From: Pseudomonas quebecensis
GTDB taxonomy: Bacteria > Pseudomonadota > Gammaproteobacteria > Pseudomonadales > Pseudomonadaceae
Assembly: GCF_026410085.1 (NCBI RefSeq)
Contig: NZ_CP112866.1
Span: 372,001-436,000 of the forward strand
Direction: 5' to 3'
DNA: 64,000 nucleotides
How positions within the stretch are numbered: the stretch's first letter is position 1; every line of letters starts with the position of its first letter. Positions 56,934 to 64,000 of the stretch are shown here, piece by piece. The notes under the pieces were generated by a model. It was not told the origin of the DNA and made no database searches. It saw only the letters and a program-made list of their open reading frames with translations. The translations under genes and the position numbers were made by a program.

Positions 56934-58832
56934 TTACAGACCCAGCAGTGCCATGCGGTTGCGCACAGAGGCTTCAATCCCTGCCTCGTCCAGCCCGCAC
57001 TCAGCCAGCATCTGCGCCGGCTTGGCATGTTCGACGTACACATCCGGCAAGCCCAGGTGCAGCACCGACTTGAGGATATTCTCCCGCGCCAGGTACTCAC
57101 TGACCGCTGCACCGGCACCACCCATGATGGCGTTTTCTTCAACTGTGACCAGCAACTCATGGCTGCCGGTGATCTCGCGCACCAGGGCTTCGTCCAGGGG
57201 TTTGACGAAGCGCATGTCGACCACCGTGGCGTCGATCTTCTCGGCGACTTTCAAGGCTTCGGCCAATTGCACGCCGAATACCAGGAACGCAACCCGGTTG
57301 CCCTGGCGACGCACGATACCCTTGCCGATCTCGATGGGTTCAAGGTCTTTTTCGATCACTGCGTTTGGGCCGTTGCCGCGCGGGTAACGCACCGCGGCCG
57401 GGCCGTTGTACAGGTGGCCGGTGCTGAGCATCTTGCGCAATTCGTTTTCGTCGCTCGGGGTCATCACCAGCATCCCGGGGATGCAGCGCAGGTAGGACAA
57501 ATCGAAACTGCCGGCATGCGTCGGGCCGTCTTCTCCCACCAGGCCCGCGCGATCGATGGCGAACAGCACGTCGAGGTTCTGCACCGCGACGTCATGCACC
57601 AGTTGGTCGTAACCGCGTTGCAGGAACGTGGAGTAGATCGCAACCACCGGTTTGGCGCCTTCGCAGGCCATGCCGGCGGCGAACGTCACCGCGTGTTGCT
57701 CGGCAATCGCCACGTCGAAGTAGCGCAGCGGGAACCGCTCGCTGAACGCCACCAGATCAGAGCCTTCCTTCATCGCCGGGGTAATGCCCACCAGGCGCGA
57801 GTCGGCGGCGGCCATGTCGCACAGCCACTCGCCGAACACCCCGGAATACTTCGGCCCGCTGGGCTTTTTCGGCGCGGCGGCGGGAGCGTCCAGCGGTTCG
57901 AGCTTGGTGATTGCGTGATAACCGATCGGGTCGACTTCCGCCGGGGCGAAGCCTTTGCCTTTCTTGGTGACGATATGCAGAAACTGCGGGCCCTTGAGGT
58001 CACGCATATTGCGCAGCGTGGCGATCAGCGTCGGCAGGTCGTGGCCGTCGATGGGGCCGATGTAGTTCCAGCCCAGCTCCTCGAACAAGGTGCCGGGCAC
58101 CAGCATGCCCTTGGCGTATTCTTCGGTGCGTCGGGCAATTTCCCACGCGCCGGGCAGACGCGAGAGTACCTTTTTGCTGCCTTCTCGCATGCTGGCGTAG
58201 GTGCGGCTCGACAGGATCTTGGCCAGGTAGTTGGACAGGCCGCCAACATTGCGCGAGATCGACATGTCGTTGTCGTTGAGGATCACCAGCATATTGGCGT
58301 CCACTTCCGGGGCGTGGTTCAGCGCTTCGAACGCCATGCCGGCGGTGAGTGCGCCATCGCCGATCACTGCAATCGCCTTGCGATCACTGTTTTGCAGGCG
58401 GGCGGCAATCGCCATGCCCAGTGCTGCACTGATGGACGTGCTGGAGTGGCCGACGCCAAAGGTGTCGTACTCGCTCTCGGAGCGACGTGGGAAAGCGGCA
58501 ACACCGTCCTTCTGGCGCAGCGTGCTCATGCGCTCGCGGCGACCGGTCAGGATCTTGTGCGGGTACGCCTGATGGCCCACGTCCCACACCAGCCGGTCGT
58601 CCGGGGTGTCGAACACGTAATGCAGGGCGATAGTCAGCTCGATGACGCCCAGGCCGGCACCGAAATGCCCACCGGTCTGGCCGACCGTGTAGAGCAATTC
58701 CAGGCGCAATTCATCGGCCAGGGTTTCCAGCTCGGCTTCACCCAGACGACGCAGGCCGTCCGGCGTGGCAGCACGGTCGAGCAGGGGCGTGGACGGGCGC
58801 TTGCGGGGAATCTCTTGGAACGTCGTGGGCAT
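56934..58832 (-). CDS. dxs: 1-deoxy-D-xylulose-5-phosphate synthase
   Basis: Dxs condenses pyruvate and glyceraldehyde 3-phosphate with thiamine diphosphate, the first step of the MEP isoprenoid pathway. The 632-residue protein has [18 protein letters not shown], the thiamine-diphosphate motif [16 protein letters not shown], and in the Pyr domain [17 protein letters not shown], with the catalytic Glu. The C-terminal domain has [17 protein letters not shown]. It follows ispA on the minus strand after 110 bp. The start is the ATG at 58832. ThiL in this window supplies its cofactor. Confidence 0.98.
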   Translation of the reverse strand: MPTTFQEIPRKRPSTPLLDRAATPDGLRRLGEAELETLADELRLELLYTVGQTGGHFGAGLGVIELTIALHYVFDTPDDRLVWDVGHQAYPHKILTGRRERMSTLRQKDGVAAFPRRSESEYDTFGVGHSSTSISAALGMAIAARLQNSDRKAIAVIGDGALTAGMAFEALNHAPEVDANMLVILNDNDMSISRNVGGLSNYLAKILSSRTYASMREGSKKVLSRLPGAWEIARRTEEYAKGMLVPGTLFEELGWNYIGPIDGHDLPTLIATLRNMRDLKGPQFLHIVTKKGKGFAPAEVDPIGYHAITKLEPLDAPAAAPKKPSGPKYSGVFGEWLCDMAAADSRLVGITPAMKEGSDLVAFSERFPLRYFDVAIAEQHAVTFAAGMACEGAKPVVAIYSTFLQRGYDQLVHDVAVQNLDVLFAIDRAGLVGEDGPTHAGSFDLSYLRCIPGMLVMTPSDENELRKMLSTGHLYNGPAAVRYPRGNGPNAVIEKDLEPIEIGKGIVRRQGNRVAFLVFGVQLAEALKVAEKIDATVVDMRFVKPLDEALVREITGSHELLVTVEENAIMGGAGAAVSEYLARENILKSVLHLGLPDVYVEHAKPAQMLAECGLDEAGIEASVRNRMALLGL

Positions 58833-58942
58833 CAGGCGAATCGTTATAGGTATAGAAGAGGCGGCAGTTTACCTCAAGCATCGCAAACTGCCCACGCAGA
58901 GCGCCGAACTTGGCCGATAGGCGGCCATGATGGCCGTGCCGA

Positions 58943-59830
58943 TCAGTGGCGACGTTCGACGATATACCGCGCCAGGTCGCGCAATGGCTCGGCCGCCGCG
59001 TCGAAAGGTCGCAGGGCGGCCAGGGCCTGGTCGCGCAGTTCCAGGGCGTAGGCCTTGGCGGCTTCGAGCCCGAGCAGCGCAGGATAGGTCGGCTTGTCCC
59101 GTGCGATATCGGCGCCCTGGCGTTTGCCCAGCGTGGCGGTGTCACTTTCTACGTCGAGAATGTCGTCCTGCACCTGGAACGCCAGGCCAATCGCCTGGGA
59201 ATAGGTCTGTAACGCCGCCAATTGCGCAGGCTGCGCCTGACCACTGGCCAGCGCGCCCAACTGCACGGCGGCTTCGATCAGCGCGCCGGTCTTGTGGCGA
59301 TGCATGTGTTCAAGGGCTTGCTGGTCCAGCTTGAGGCTGACCGAGCCCATGTCGATTGCCTGCCCGCCGACCATACCGGCCGGGCCCGCAGCCTGCGCCA
59401 GAGTGGTGACCATGCGCAGGCGGATCTCGGCGTTGACGCTGCTCAAGCGCGGGTCCAGCAATGCGCTGAACGCCAGGCTCTGCAGACCATCGCCGGCGAG
59501 GATCGCGTAGGCTTCATCGAAGGCTTTATGGGTGGTGGGCTGGCCGCGACGCAGATCGTCGTCGTCCATTGCCGGCAAATCGTCGTGTACCAGTGAGTAC
59601 GCGTGGATCAACTCCACCGCGCACGCCGCGCCATTAGCCTGTTCGGCCGGCGCGCCCAGCGCCTCGCAGGCCGCATACGCCAGCAACGGGCGCACGCGCT
59701 TGCCGCCATTCATCACGCTGTAGCGCATGGCTTCATAGAGGCGATTCATTTCCGGGCTTGGCGCAACAAACAAGGGCTCCAGCGCCGCATTCACCCGGGC
59801 TTGGCTACTGGCCTGATACGCGTCGATCAT
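58943..59830 (-). CDS. ispA: Farnesyl diphosphate synthase
   Basis: IspA elongates isopentenyl units to farnesyl diphosphate in the cytoplasm. The 295-residue protein has the first Asp-rich motif [14 protein letters not shown] (about residue 84) and the second [13 protein letters not shown] (about 223), plus the early [10 protein letters not shown]. It overlaps xseB by four bases (ATGA), the standard xseB-ispA-dxs order. Confidence 0.97.
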   Translation of the reverse strand: MIDAYQASSQARVNAALEPLFVAPSPEMNRLYEAMRYSVMNGGKRVRPLLAYAACEALGAPAEQANGAACAVELIHAYSLVHDDLPAMDDDDLRRGQPTTHKAFDEAYAILAGDGLQSLAFSALLDPRLSSVNAEIRLRMVTTLAQAAGPAGMVGGQAIDMGSVSLKLDQQALEHMHRHKTGALIEAAVQLGALASGQAQPAQLAALQTYSQAIGLAFQVQDDILDVESDTATLGKRQGADIARDKPTYPALLGLEAAKAYALELRDQALAALRPFDAAAEPLRDLARYIVERRH

Positions 59831-60069
59831 TCCGGCTGTTCCGCGTCGAAAGGTTCTTCGGCCAACTCCCCGTCACGCTCCAGCAACACCTGCACCTTCT
59901 GCTCCGCCTGCGCCAACGCGCTCTGGCAGTCACGGGTCAGGCCGATGCCTTGCTCAAACGCCGTCAGCGAGTCCTCCAGCGACAACTCGCCGTTCTCCAG
60001 ACGCTCGACCAGGGCTTGCAGGTCGGCGAGGGATTGTTCGAAATCGAGTGCAACTTTTTTGCGGGCCAT
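59827..60069 (-). CDS. xseB: Exodeoxyribonuclease VII small subunit
   Basis: XseB is the small helical subunit that binds several-fold to XseA and forms the single-strand exonuclease. The 80-residue protein has the family core [33 protein letters not shown] and an acidic tail. It is the first gene of the isoprenoid operon; coupling to ispA is normal in gamma-proteobacteria. Confidence 0.96.
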   Translation of the reverse strand: MARKKVALDFEQSLADLQALVERLENGELSLEDSLTAFEQGIGLTRDCQSALAQAEQKVQVLLERDGELAEEPFDAEQPE

Positions 60070-60143
60070 GGCGGCTATTCCGGTAGACGGTAAACCGGCG
60101 CGACACTAGCAGACATGGGGATTCTGGGCAAATGAGCGGGGTG

Positions 60144-61144
60144 TCACTTGCCTGCTGTATTGACCTGATAACGCGTGCTGCGGCCGCCTCCTGGGAGGCG
60201 GACCAGGCAGTTTTTTTCCAGCAGGTCCGCCAGGTGTCGCGTCGCTGTCGCCTTGGAGACCTTTGCGACCGCCTGGTACTGCGCCGCGCCGATGCCGTGT
60301 TCGAAGCCGTTCTCACCACCGTCGAGCAGTCGATTGAGGACCTTGATCTGTTCAGCCGACAAAGGGACGTCGCGGTGCTGCTGCCAGAACCGACTCTGTT
60401 CCAGCACCCGGTCAATCCGCGCCATGGCCTGCTGCACGCTGCGTAACAGGGTTTTAAGGAACCACTCCAGCCAGGCAGTGATATCCAGGGAGTCCTTCTG
60501 GCTGGATTCCAGCGCGCTGTAGTAGCCGGTGCGGTCTTCGAGGATGCTGGCTGACATAGCATAGAAACGGATGGCCTGGTGTTCACCCTGGGCCAGTGCC
60601 AAATCGGTGATAGCGCGTGTCAGGCGACCATTGCCGTCATCGAAGGGGGGCAGTGTGACAAACCAGAAGTGCGCGACACGACTTGCATTGGCTCATCTCC
60701 CCTCAAGGATCCAATATTGAGCGCTCGAGCGGCATAGCCCGCTTCCGGGGCCGGGAACAATAAGTGATGCCAGTTCAATGGGCGGGCGAGGGTAAACGGC
60801 TGGGTGAATTGTTGAGTGGCATCCATCATCAACTCGGCGAGGCCTTCGCTGCGGCGGCTTACCTGACCGTCTTCCATCGCTTCCAGGCCCATCCGCCTTG
60901 CCAGGGACGAGCGCACCGAGCCGACATTCAACTGTTCACCCTCAATCGCCGAGGACGTCAGGATATTTTGCAGCAGCGCATCCAGTTCATTCTGTGCGCT
61001 GACCGGCTGGCTGACGGAGCCGAGCATGCCCAGCAACTTGCCCTGGGCTTGTCCGCACTCGCGCAGCAACGCCGCGAGGCGACCGGGTTGCCAGTGGAAG
61101 TGAGGCCAGTCGGCGTGTTGCCAGATCCAGTGCGGATGAGCCAT
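60144..61144 (-). pseudogene. Fic-family protein, broken by deletion, frameshift and active-site change
   Basis: Fic proteins transfer AMP from ATP to target proteins. The 5' half (61144 to about 60675) starts MAHPHWIWQHADWPHFHWQ, the DUF4172-type N-terminal domain, keeps the inhibitory helix motif SSAIEG and reaches LRGDEPMQVVS. It then jumps out of frame directly into AHFWFVTL, so the roughly 50-60 residues that normally separate these parts are missing. The remaining core (in a second frame) has PPFDDGNGR where active Fic has HPFDDGNGR, a CAC to CCC change at 60648-60650. It continues through LALAQGEHQAIRFYAMS to a winged-helix end at 60144. With no catalytic His and a broken frame it cannot be an active AMPylator. 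Confidence 0.85.
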
Positions 61145-61483
61145 GGTGGAATGCCTGGGGTGCGTGAGCCGAATAAAGAGGTTATTCGGCTCATTTGGTG
61201 AGCCGATTGTGCTGCGGATTTGGCTCAGGGTCTAGGCTGGTGGTGGTGTTTTCGTAAGTGCACCATGAAATCCATATCAGTTACCTGTATCTTCATTTCA
61301 CTTCTTTCATCTGCGCCCTGAGTGAGTTCGCTGTGGTTTTAGTTGCGCCGTTGATAAGGGTGATAAAAGGTTCTTTATCAGGTGCATGCATTAGGCTAGT
61401 GGAAAAACAGTCCTGTGTAGCTTTTGATTTTGACGGTGTTCAGGTGGATCAGTTTTTATCACTGATGAGTTTTAAGGGGAATG
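61145..61483. other. AT-rich stretch between fic remnant and immunity gene
   Basis: These 339 bases hold no gene I can support. The base composition from about 61255 is clearly more AT-rich than the surroundings. A short minus-strand frame ending EPFITLINGATKTTANSLRAQM and an opposing plus-strand frame (98 codons from GTG 61258, overlapping the immunity gene) are both present but unlike known proteins. It may be the remains of a displaced toxin or immunity gene, as is common next to rhs loci. Confidence 0.4.
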
Positions 61484-61798
61484 TCATATCTCTTGTGCGC
61501 TATAGCTGCCAGCAACTACGAGAAGAATTTTTTCTCCGCCATTACTCGATGTAAAACAGTAAGTTATCCCAGTTTCGCCAGGTTCTAGTCTGGTTGCTTC
61601 TTGCGAAAGCCATGTGTTTACCTCTTCGTACATATCACATATTTCGGTGCCGACAGCGCCTAAGCCTTGAAAGGCAACTAGATCGTTGAAGGTTATCTCC
61701 CATCGTCTTTCCTGCCAGTCTGTAAACTCCATTATCAATGTATTGCGGTTGCATATCAGTTTTTCAATTGTTCCATCTGCCACAGGGAATTTTTTCAT
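61484..61798 (-). CDS. Presumed immunity protein for the Rhs toxin
   Basis: This is a 104-residue cytosolic protein with no family I can name. It begins MKKFPVADGTIEKLICNRNT, has alternating strands (LIMEFTDWQERRWEITF) and an acidic middle (EICDMYEEVNTWLSQEATRLEPGE). Its ATG is one base after the rhs stop, with AGGAAG inside the end of rhs, so the two are translated together. Position, size, acidity and AT-rich composition are what is expected of the cognate immunity gene. A GTG start eight codons earlier, inside rhs, is less likely. Confidence 0.75.
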   Translation of the reverse strand: MKKFPVADGTIEKLICNRNTLIMEFTDWQERRWEITFNDLVAFQGLGAVGTEICDMYEEVNTWLSQEATRLEPGETGITYCFTSSNGGEKILLVVAGSYSAQEI

Positions 61799-61799
61799 G

Positions 61800-64000
61800 T
61801 CAGCTTCCTGGATGTTTTTCACCCGGTAAAAATCCGGTTCCGTGCCCTTCTTCGTAATTATGTGGTAGTACTTTTATTACTAGACTGTTTCTTTCAGCCT
61901 GTCTCCAACTGGAGTCGTTGGGCTTTAGCTCTATGTGATAGTGCTCGCCGTGATGTCTCTGTACGAATACACCCTCATCTCCCGGATGGCTCTCAAATCT
62001 TATCCGGGTATTACTGTTAGGTTTCCACTCCATTCGCTGAGTGTCATGCCTTGTCGTGGAGACTTTTGGCGCTACTCCTAGCACGTCTGTTAAATCATTA
62101 GGATCGCTTGGAAAATGAGAGTGGGCAGTGGGTAGGCTTGGCTGTCCATCATTGTGTCGCGGTACAGGCTCGTCAACACTCAACGATGGTTTACATTCGT
62201 TATTCCCTGGGCATGTACTCAGTCCCAGCGGATCCACCCATTTCGTAGGATTGGGCACGTACTGGTAGGTATTAATCCCACCCGCCAACTTCACGGGGTC
62301 CGGTGTGAGGTAACGACCAATATCGGGATTGTAGTAGCGATGGCGGTTGTAGTGCAGCCCGCTTTCCGGATCGAAGTACTGGCCTTGAAAACGTAGCGGG
62401 TTGTCGAGTTTGCTTACGTCGAAACGGCTGATCTGGCCGTAGGCGCGATAGTGCGCGGACCAGACGATTTCGCCATCCGGGGTGGTGAGTTCCTGGGGTG
62501 TGCCGAGGTGGTCGAGTTGGTAGTGGTAGGGTTTTGTCTCTTTGGGGCCGAAGCCTTCTAAAAGTGCCAACGGCCGAAAGCTGTCGGGTTCGTAGAGGTA
62601 ACTGCGATGGCGGTCGGCCTGGTGTTCGGCAATCAGCTTGTCGCCTTGCCAGAAAAACTCCGTCGTTATGCCGTCCACGGTTTTGCTGATGCGTCGCCCA
62701 AACGGGTCGTAGCGATAGCTCGCGGTTTGGCCGTTGGGTTGGGTGATGCCGATCAGCCGATGCTGGCAGTCGTAGCGGTATTCCGTGACGAGTTGCCGGC
62801 CCTTGCCACGCCGTTCCTGGATCAGGTTGCCGAAGGCGTCGTAGGTGTAGTGGCGGTCGCCCTGGATCATCAGGCGGTTGCCGGCGACGATGTCGGGGCC
62901 GGGGCGGTTTTGCATCAGCAGGTTGCCGGCCGGGTTGTGGGCGAAACGTTCCTGTACGTCGTGGGAATGGTCGGCGCGGGTCAGGCGCTGGAGCGGGTCG
63001 TAGCGGTAGTGGTGTTCGCCTTTGCGGGTGTCGAGCAGGCGGGTGAGGTTGCCGGCTTGGTCGTAGTCGTATTGGCGCTGGTAGAGCGGATGGGTCTGGT
63101 GGGTGACGGCGTGGGCGTGCAGGCGCTGCTGGTCGTCGTAGTGGTAGTGGCTGAGCAGTTGGCCTTGTTGGCGCTGATGTTCGCGGCCTTTGCTGAACAG
63201 GTGTGAGGTCAGCGGTTTGCCGTTGAGTTCGACGGTGGCAAGATGCCCGCCCTTGTCGTGGTTGAACGCCACGCGGTTGTTGTCCGGCAGGCGCAAATGT
63301 TTGAGCTGGCCGCAGGCGTCGTAGCTATAGCGCAGGGTGCCCCAGCCCTGGTGTTCGGCGGTGAGGCGGTTTTGGCGGTCGTACTCGTAGGCCAACGCCC
63401 AGTGGCCGTCGTCGACGCTGAGAAGATTGCCTTGGCGGTCGTAGGCATATTCAACGACGCTGCCATCGGGCAGGGTTTTTCGTACGAGGCGACCGGCGTG
63501 GTCGCGCGCATAACGGGTAATGCGCTGACTGCCGTCGTCGCCGTGTTCGGTCTTTTCCTGCAGGTGGCCGTTGAGGTCGTAGGTGTACGCGGTGCGTTGG
63601 CCGTCGAAGCCGGTTTCCTGCCGGATCAGGCCATTGGGGTGGTAGTCGAGTTGGTAGATTTCGCCGACTTCGTTTTCGATTTCGGTCAGCAACAACCGCA
63701 CGTTGTCGTAGCGGTAGTTGACCTGAGTGCCATCGGCGTTGAGGCGGCGGCTGATCAGGTGCAGGCCGTCGGCGTAGTCGTAGCGGGTGATGTGCCCGAG
63801 TTCGTCGCGTTCGGCGGTGATTTTGCCGTAGGGGTTGTAGCTGTATTCGCGGGTGGCACCGCCTGGCAGGGTCAGACGAGTCAGCCGACCCACAGCGTCC
63901 CACTGATACTGGCTCAGCGCGCCGAATTCATCCTCGCGGGCCACCTCGCGGCCCAGGTCGTCATAGCGATAGCGCTTGATCCCGCCATTGGGTAGTTGCT
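61800..64000 (-). CDS. Rhs-family polymorphic toxin, C-terminal part (5' end outside window)
   Basis: This is the distal part of an Rhs protein; the frame is open to the right edge. The core consists of many YD repeats (YDxxGR/L units such as YDRQGNLLSVDDG, YDAFGNLIQERRG) that form the cocoon. It ends in the conserved RHS-associated segment DPESGLHYNRHRYYNPDIGRYLTPDP and PTKWVDPLGL at about 62220. The last 139 residues are the variable toxin. Their features are WKPNSNTRIRFES, RHHGEHYHIELKP and YEEGHGTGFLPGEKHPG. The His-rich centre suggests a metal-independent nuclease; I have a faint, unconfirmed association with the Ntox17 group. The toxin DNA is much more AT-rich than the core. Delivery is probably by a type VI secretion system, which this window does not show. 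Confidence 0.88.
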   Translation of the reverse strand, partial: QLPNGGIKRYRYDDLGREVAREDEFGALSQYQWDAVGRLTRLTLPGGATREYSYNPYGKITAERDELGHITRYDYADGLHLISRRLNADGTQVNYRYDNVRLLLTEIENEVGEIYQLDYHPNGLIRQETGFDGQRTAYTYDLNGHLQEKTEHGDDGSQRITRYARDHAGRLVRKTLPDGSVVEYAYDRQGNLLSVDDGHWALAYEYDRQNRLTAEHQGWGTLRYSYDACGQLKHLRLPDNNRVAFNHDKGGHLATVELNGKPLTSHLFSKGREHQRQQGQLLSHYHYDDQQRLHAHAVTHQTHPLYQRQYDYDQAGNLTRLLDTRKGEHHYRYDPLQRLTRADHSHDVQERFAHNPAGNLLMQNRPGPDIVAGNRLMIQGDRHYTYDAFGNLIQERRGKGRQLVTEYRYDCQHRLIGITQPNGQTASYRYDPFGRRISKTVDGITTEFFWQGDKLIAEHQADRHRSYLYEPDSFRPLALLEGFGPKETKPYHYQLDHLGTPQELTTPDGEIVWSAHYRAYGQISRFDVSKLDNPLRFQGQYFDPESGLHYNRHRYYNPDIGRYLTPDPVKLAGGINTYQYVPNPTKWVDPLGLSTCPGNNECKPSLSVDEPVPRHNDGQPSLPTAHSHFPSDPNDLTDVLGVAPKVSTTRHDTQRMEWKPNSNTRIRFESHPGDEGVFVQRHHGEHYHIELKPNDSSWRQAERNSLVIKVLPHNYEEGHGTGFLPGEKHPGS

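Noticed and set aside
57027..59051. 674-codon open frame on the plus strand
   Set aside because: Antisense to dxs and ispA; no recognisable domains.
61258..61554. 98-codon plus-strand frame starting with GTG
   Set aside because: No ribosome site, overlaps the coupled immunity gene in antisense and resembles no protein; kept only as part of the AT-rich stretch.
62607..63995. Two plus-strand frames rich in Val/Ala/Gly
   Set aside because: Reverse reading of the Rhs YD repeats; repetitive only because the sense strand is repetitive.
62220..64000. Regular short repeats suggestive of a CRISPR array
   Set aside because: They are in-frame YD repeats of an Rhs protein, degenerate and without unique spacers. 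No CRISPR array or tRNA gene was seen anywhere in the window.

Overview
The window is chromosomal DNA from a Pseudomonas, most likely the P. fluorescens group. The evidence is the Pseudomonas-type EF-Tu, the gene order rplQ-katA-ferritin-uvrA-MFS-ssb and nrdR-rib-nusB-thiL, several REP/REPIN doublets built on the GTGGGAGGGGGCTTGC core common in P. fluorescens, and high GC. These assignments are from memory of gene orders and families; no search was run.

Region 1 (1-15350) is the ribosomal super-cluster on the plus strand: the end of fusA, tuf, then the S10, spc and alpha operons through rplQ. It includes two genes shorter than 60 codons (rpmD, rpmJ). Three terminator-like hairpins are each followed by a promoter-like -35/-10 pair with 17 bp spacing: before rpsJ, between rpsN and rpsH, and between rpmJ and rpsM. 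The cluster therefore looks divided into separately initiated units.

Region 2 (15351-33420) holds katA catalase, a haem-less ferritin, uvrA with a LexA-like box, a YajR-like transporter, ssb, a Tam-like methyltransferase, and a cysteine hydrolase divergent from a GlxA-type regulator. A DUF3182/hydrolase pair follows, then the coupled operon DUF72-ybhP-clsB-ybhN (membrane phospholipid functions) and a large MscS channel.

Region 3 (33421-44096) holds the Lhr helicase, an RmlD-like protein, an OmpW/OprG porin with an Anr-like box, and an operon DUF2796-ABC ATPase-permease-DUF3299 with a Zur-like box, which corresponds to a zinc-starvation operon of P. aeruginosa. A CnoX-type thioredoxin ends the region.

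Region 4 (44097-46560) is the most interesting. An Abi_2/AbiF-family protein with an RxxxxH HEPN nuclease motif is preceded by about 245 bp without an ORF. That stretch contains nested inverted repeats and ends in a hairpin plus T8 tract 18 nt before the abi start. It looks like a structured antitoxin or guide-like RNA encoded with a HEPN ribonuclease toxin, inserted between conserved housekeeping genes.

Region 5 (46679-60069) is nrdR and the riboflavin genes ribD-ribE-ribBA-ribH with nusB and thiL, then ribA, a membrane protein and a BtuF-like protein. On the minus strand lie btuB and xseB-ispA-dxs (isoprenoids).

Region 6 (60070-64000) is accessory: a Fic-family pseudogene (internal deletion, frameshift, catalytic His changed to Pro), an AT-rich stretch, and the end of an Rhs protein with a variable C-terminal toxin followed one base later by its presumed immunity gene.
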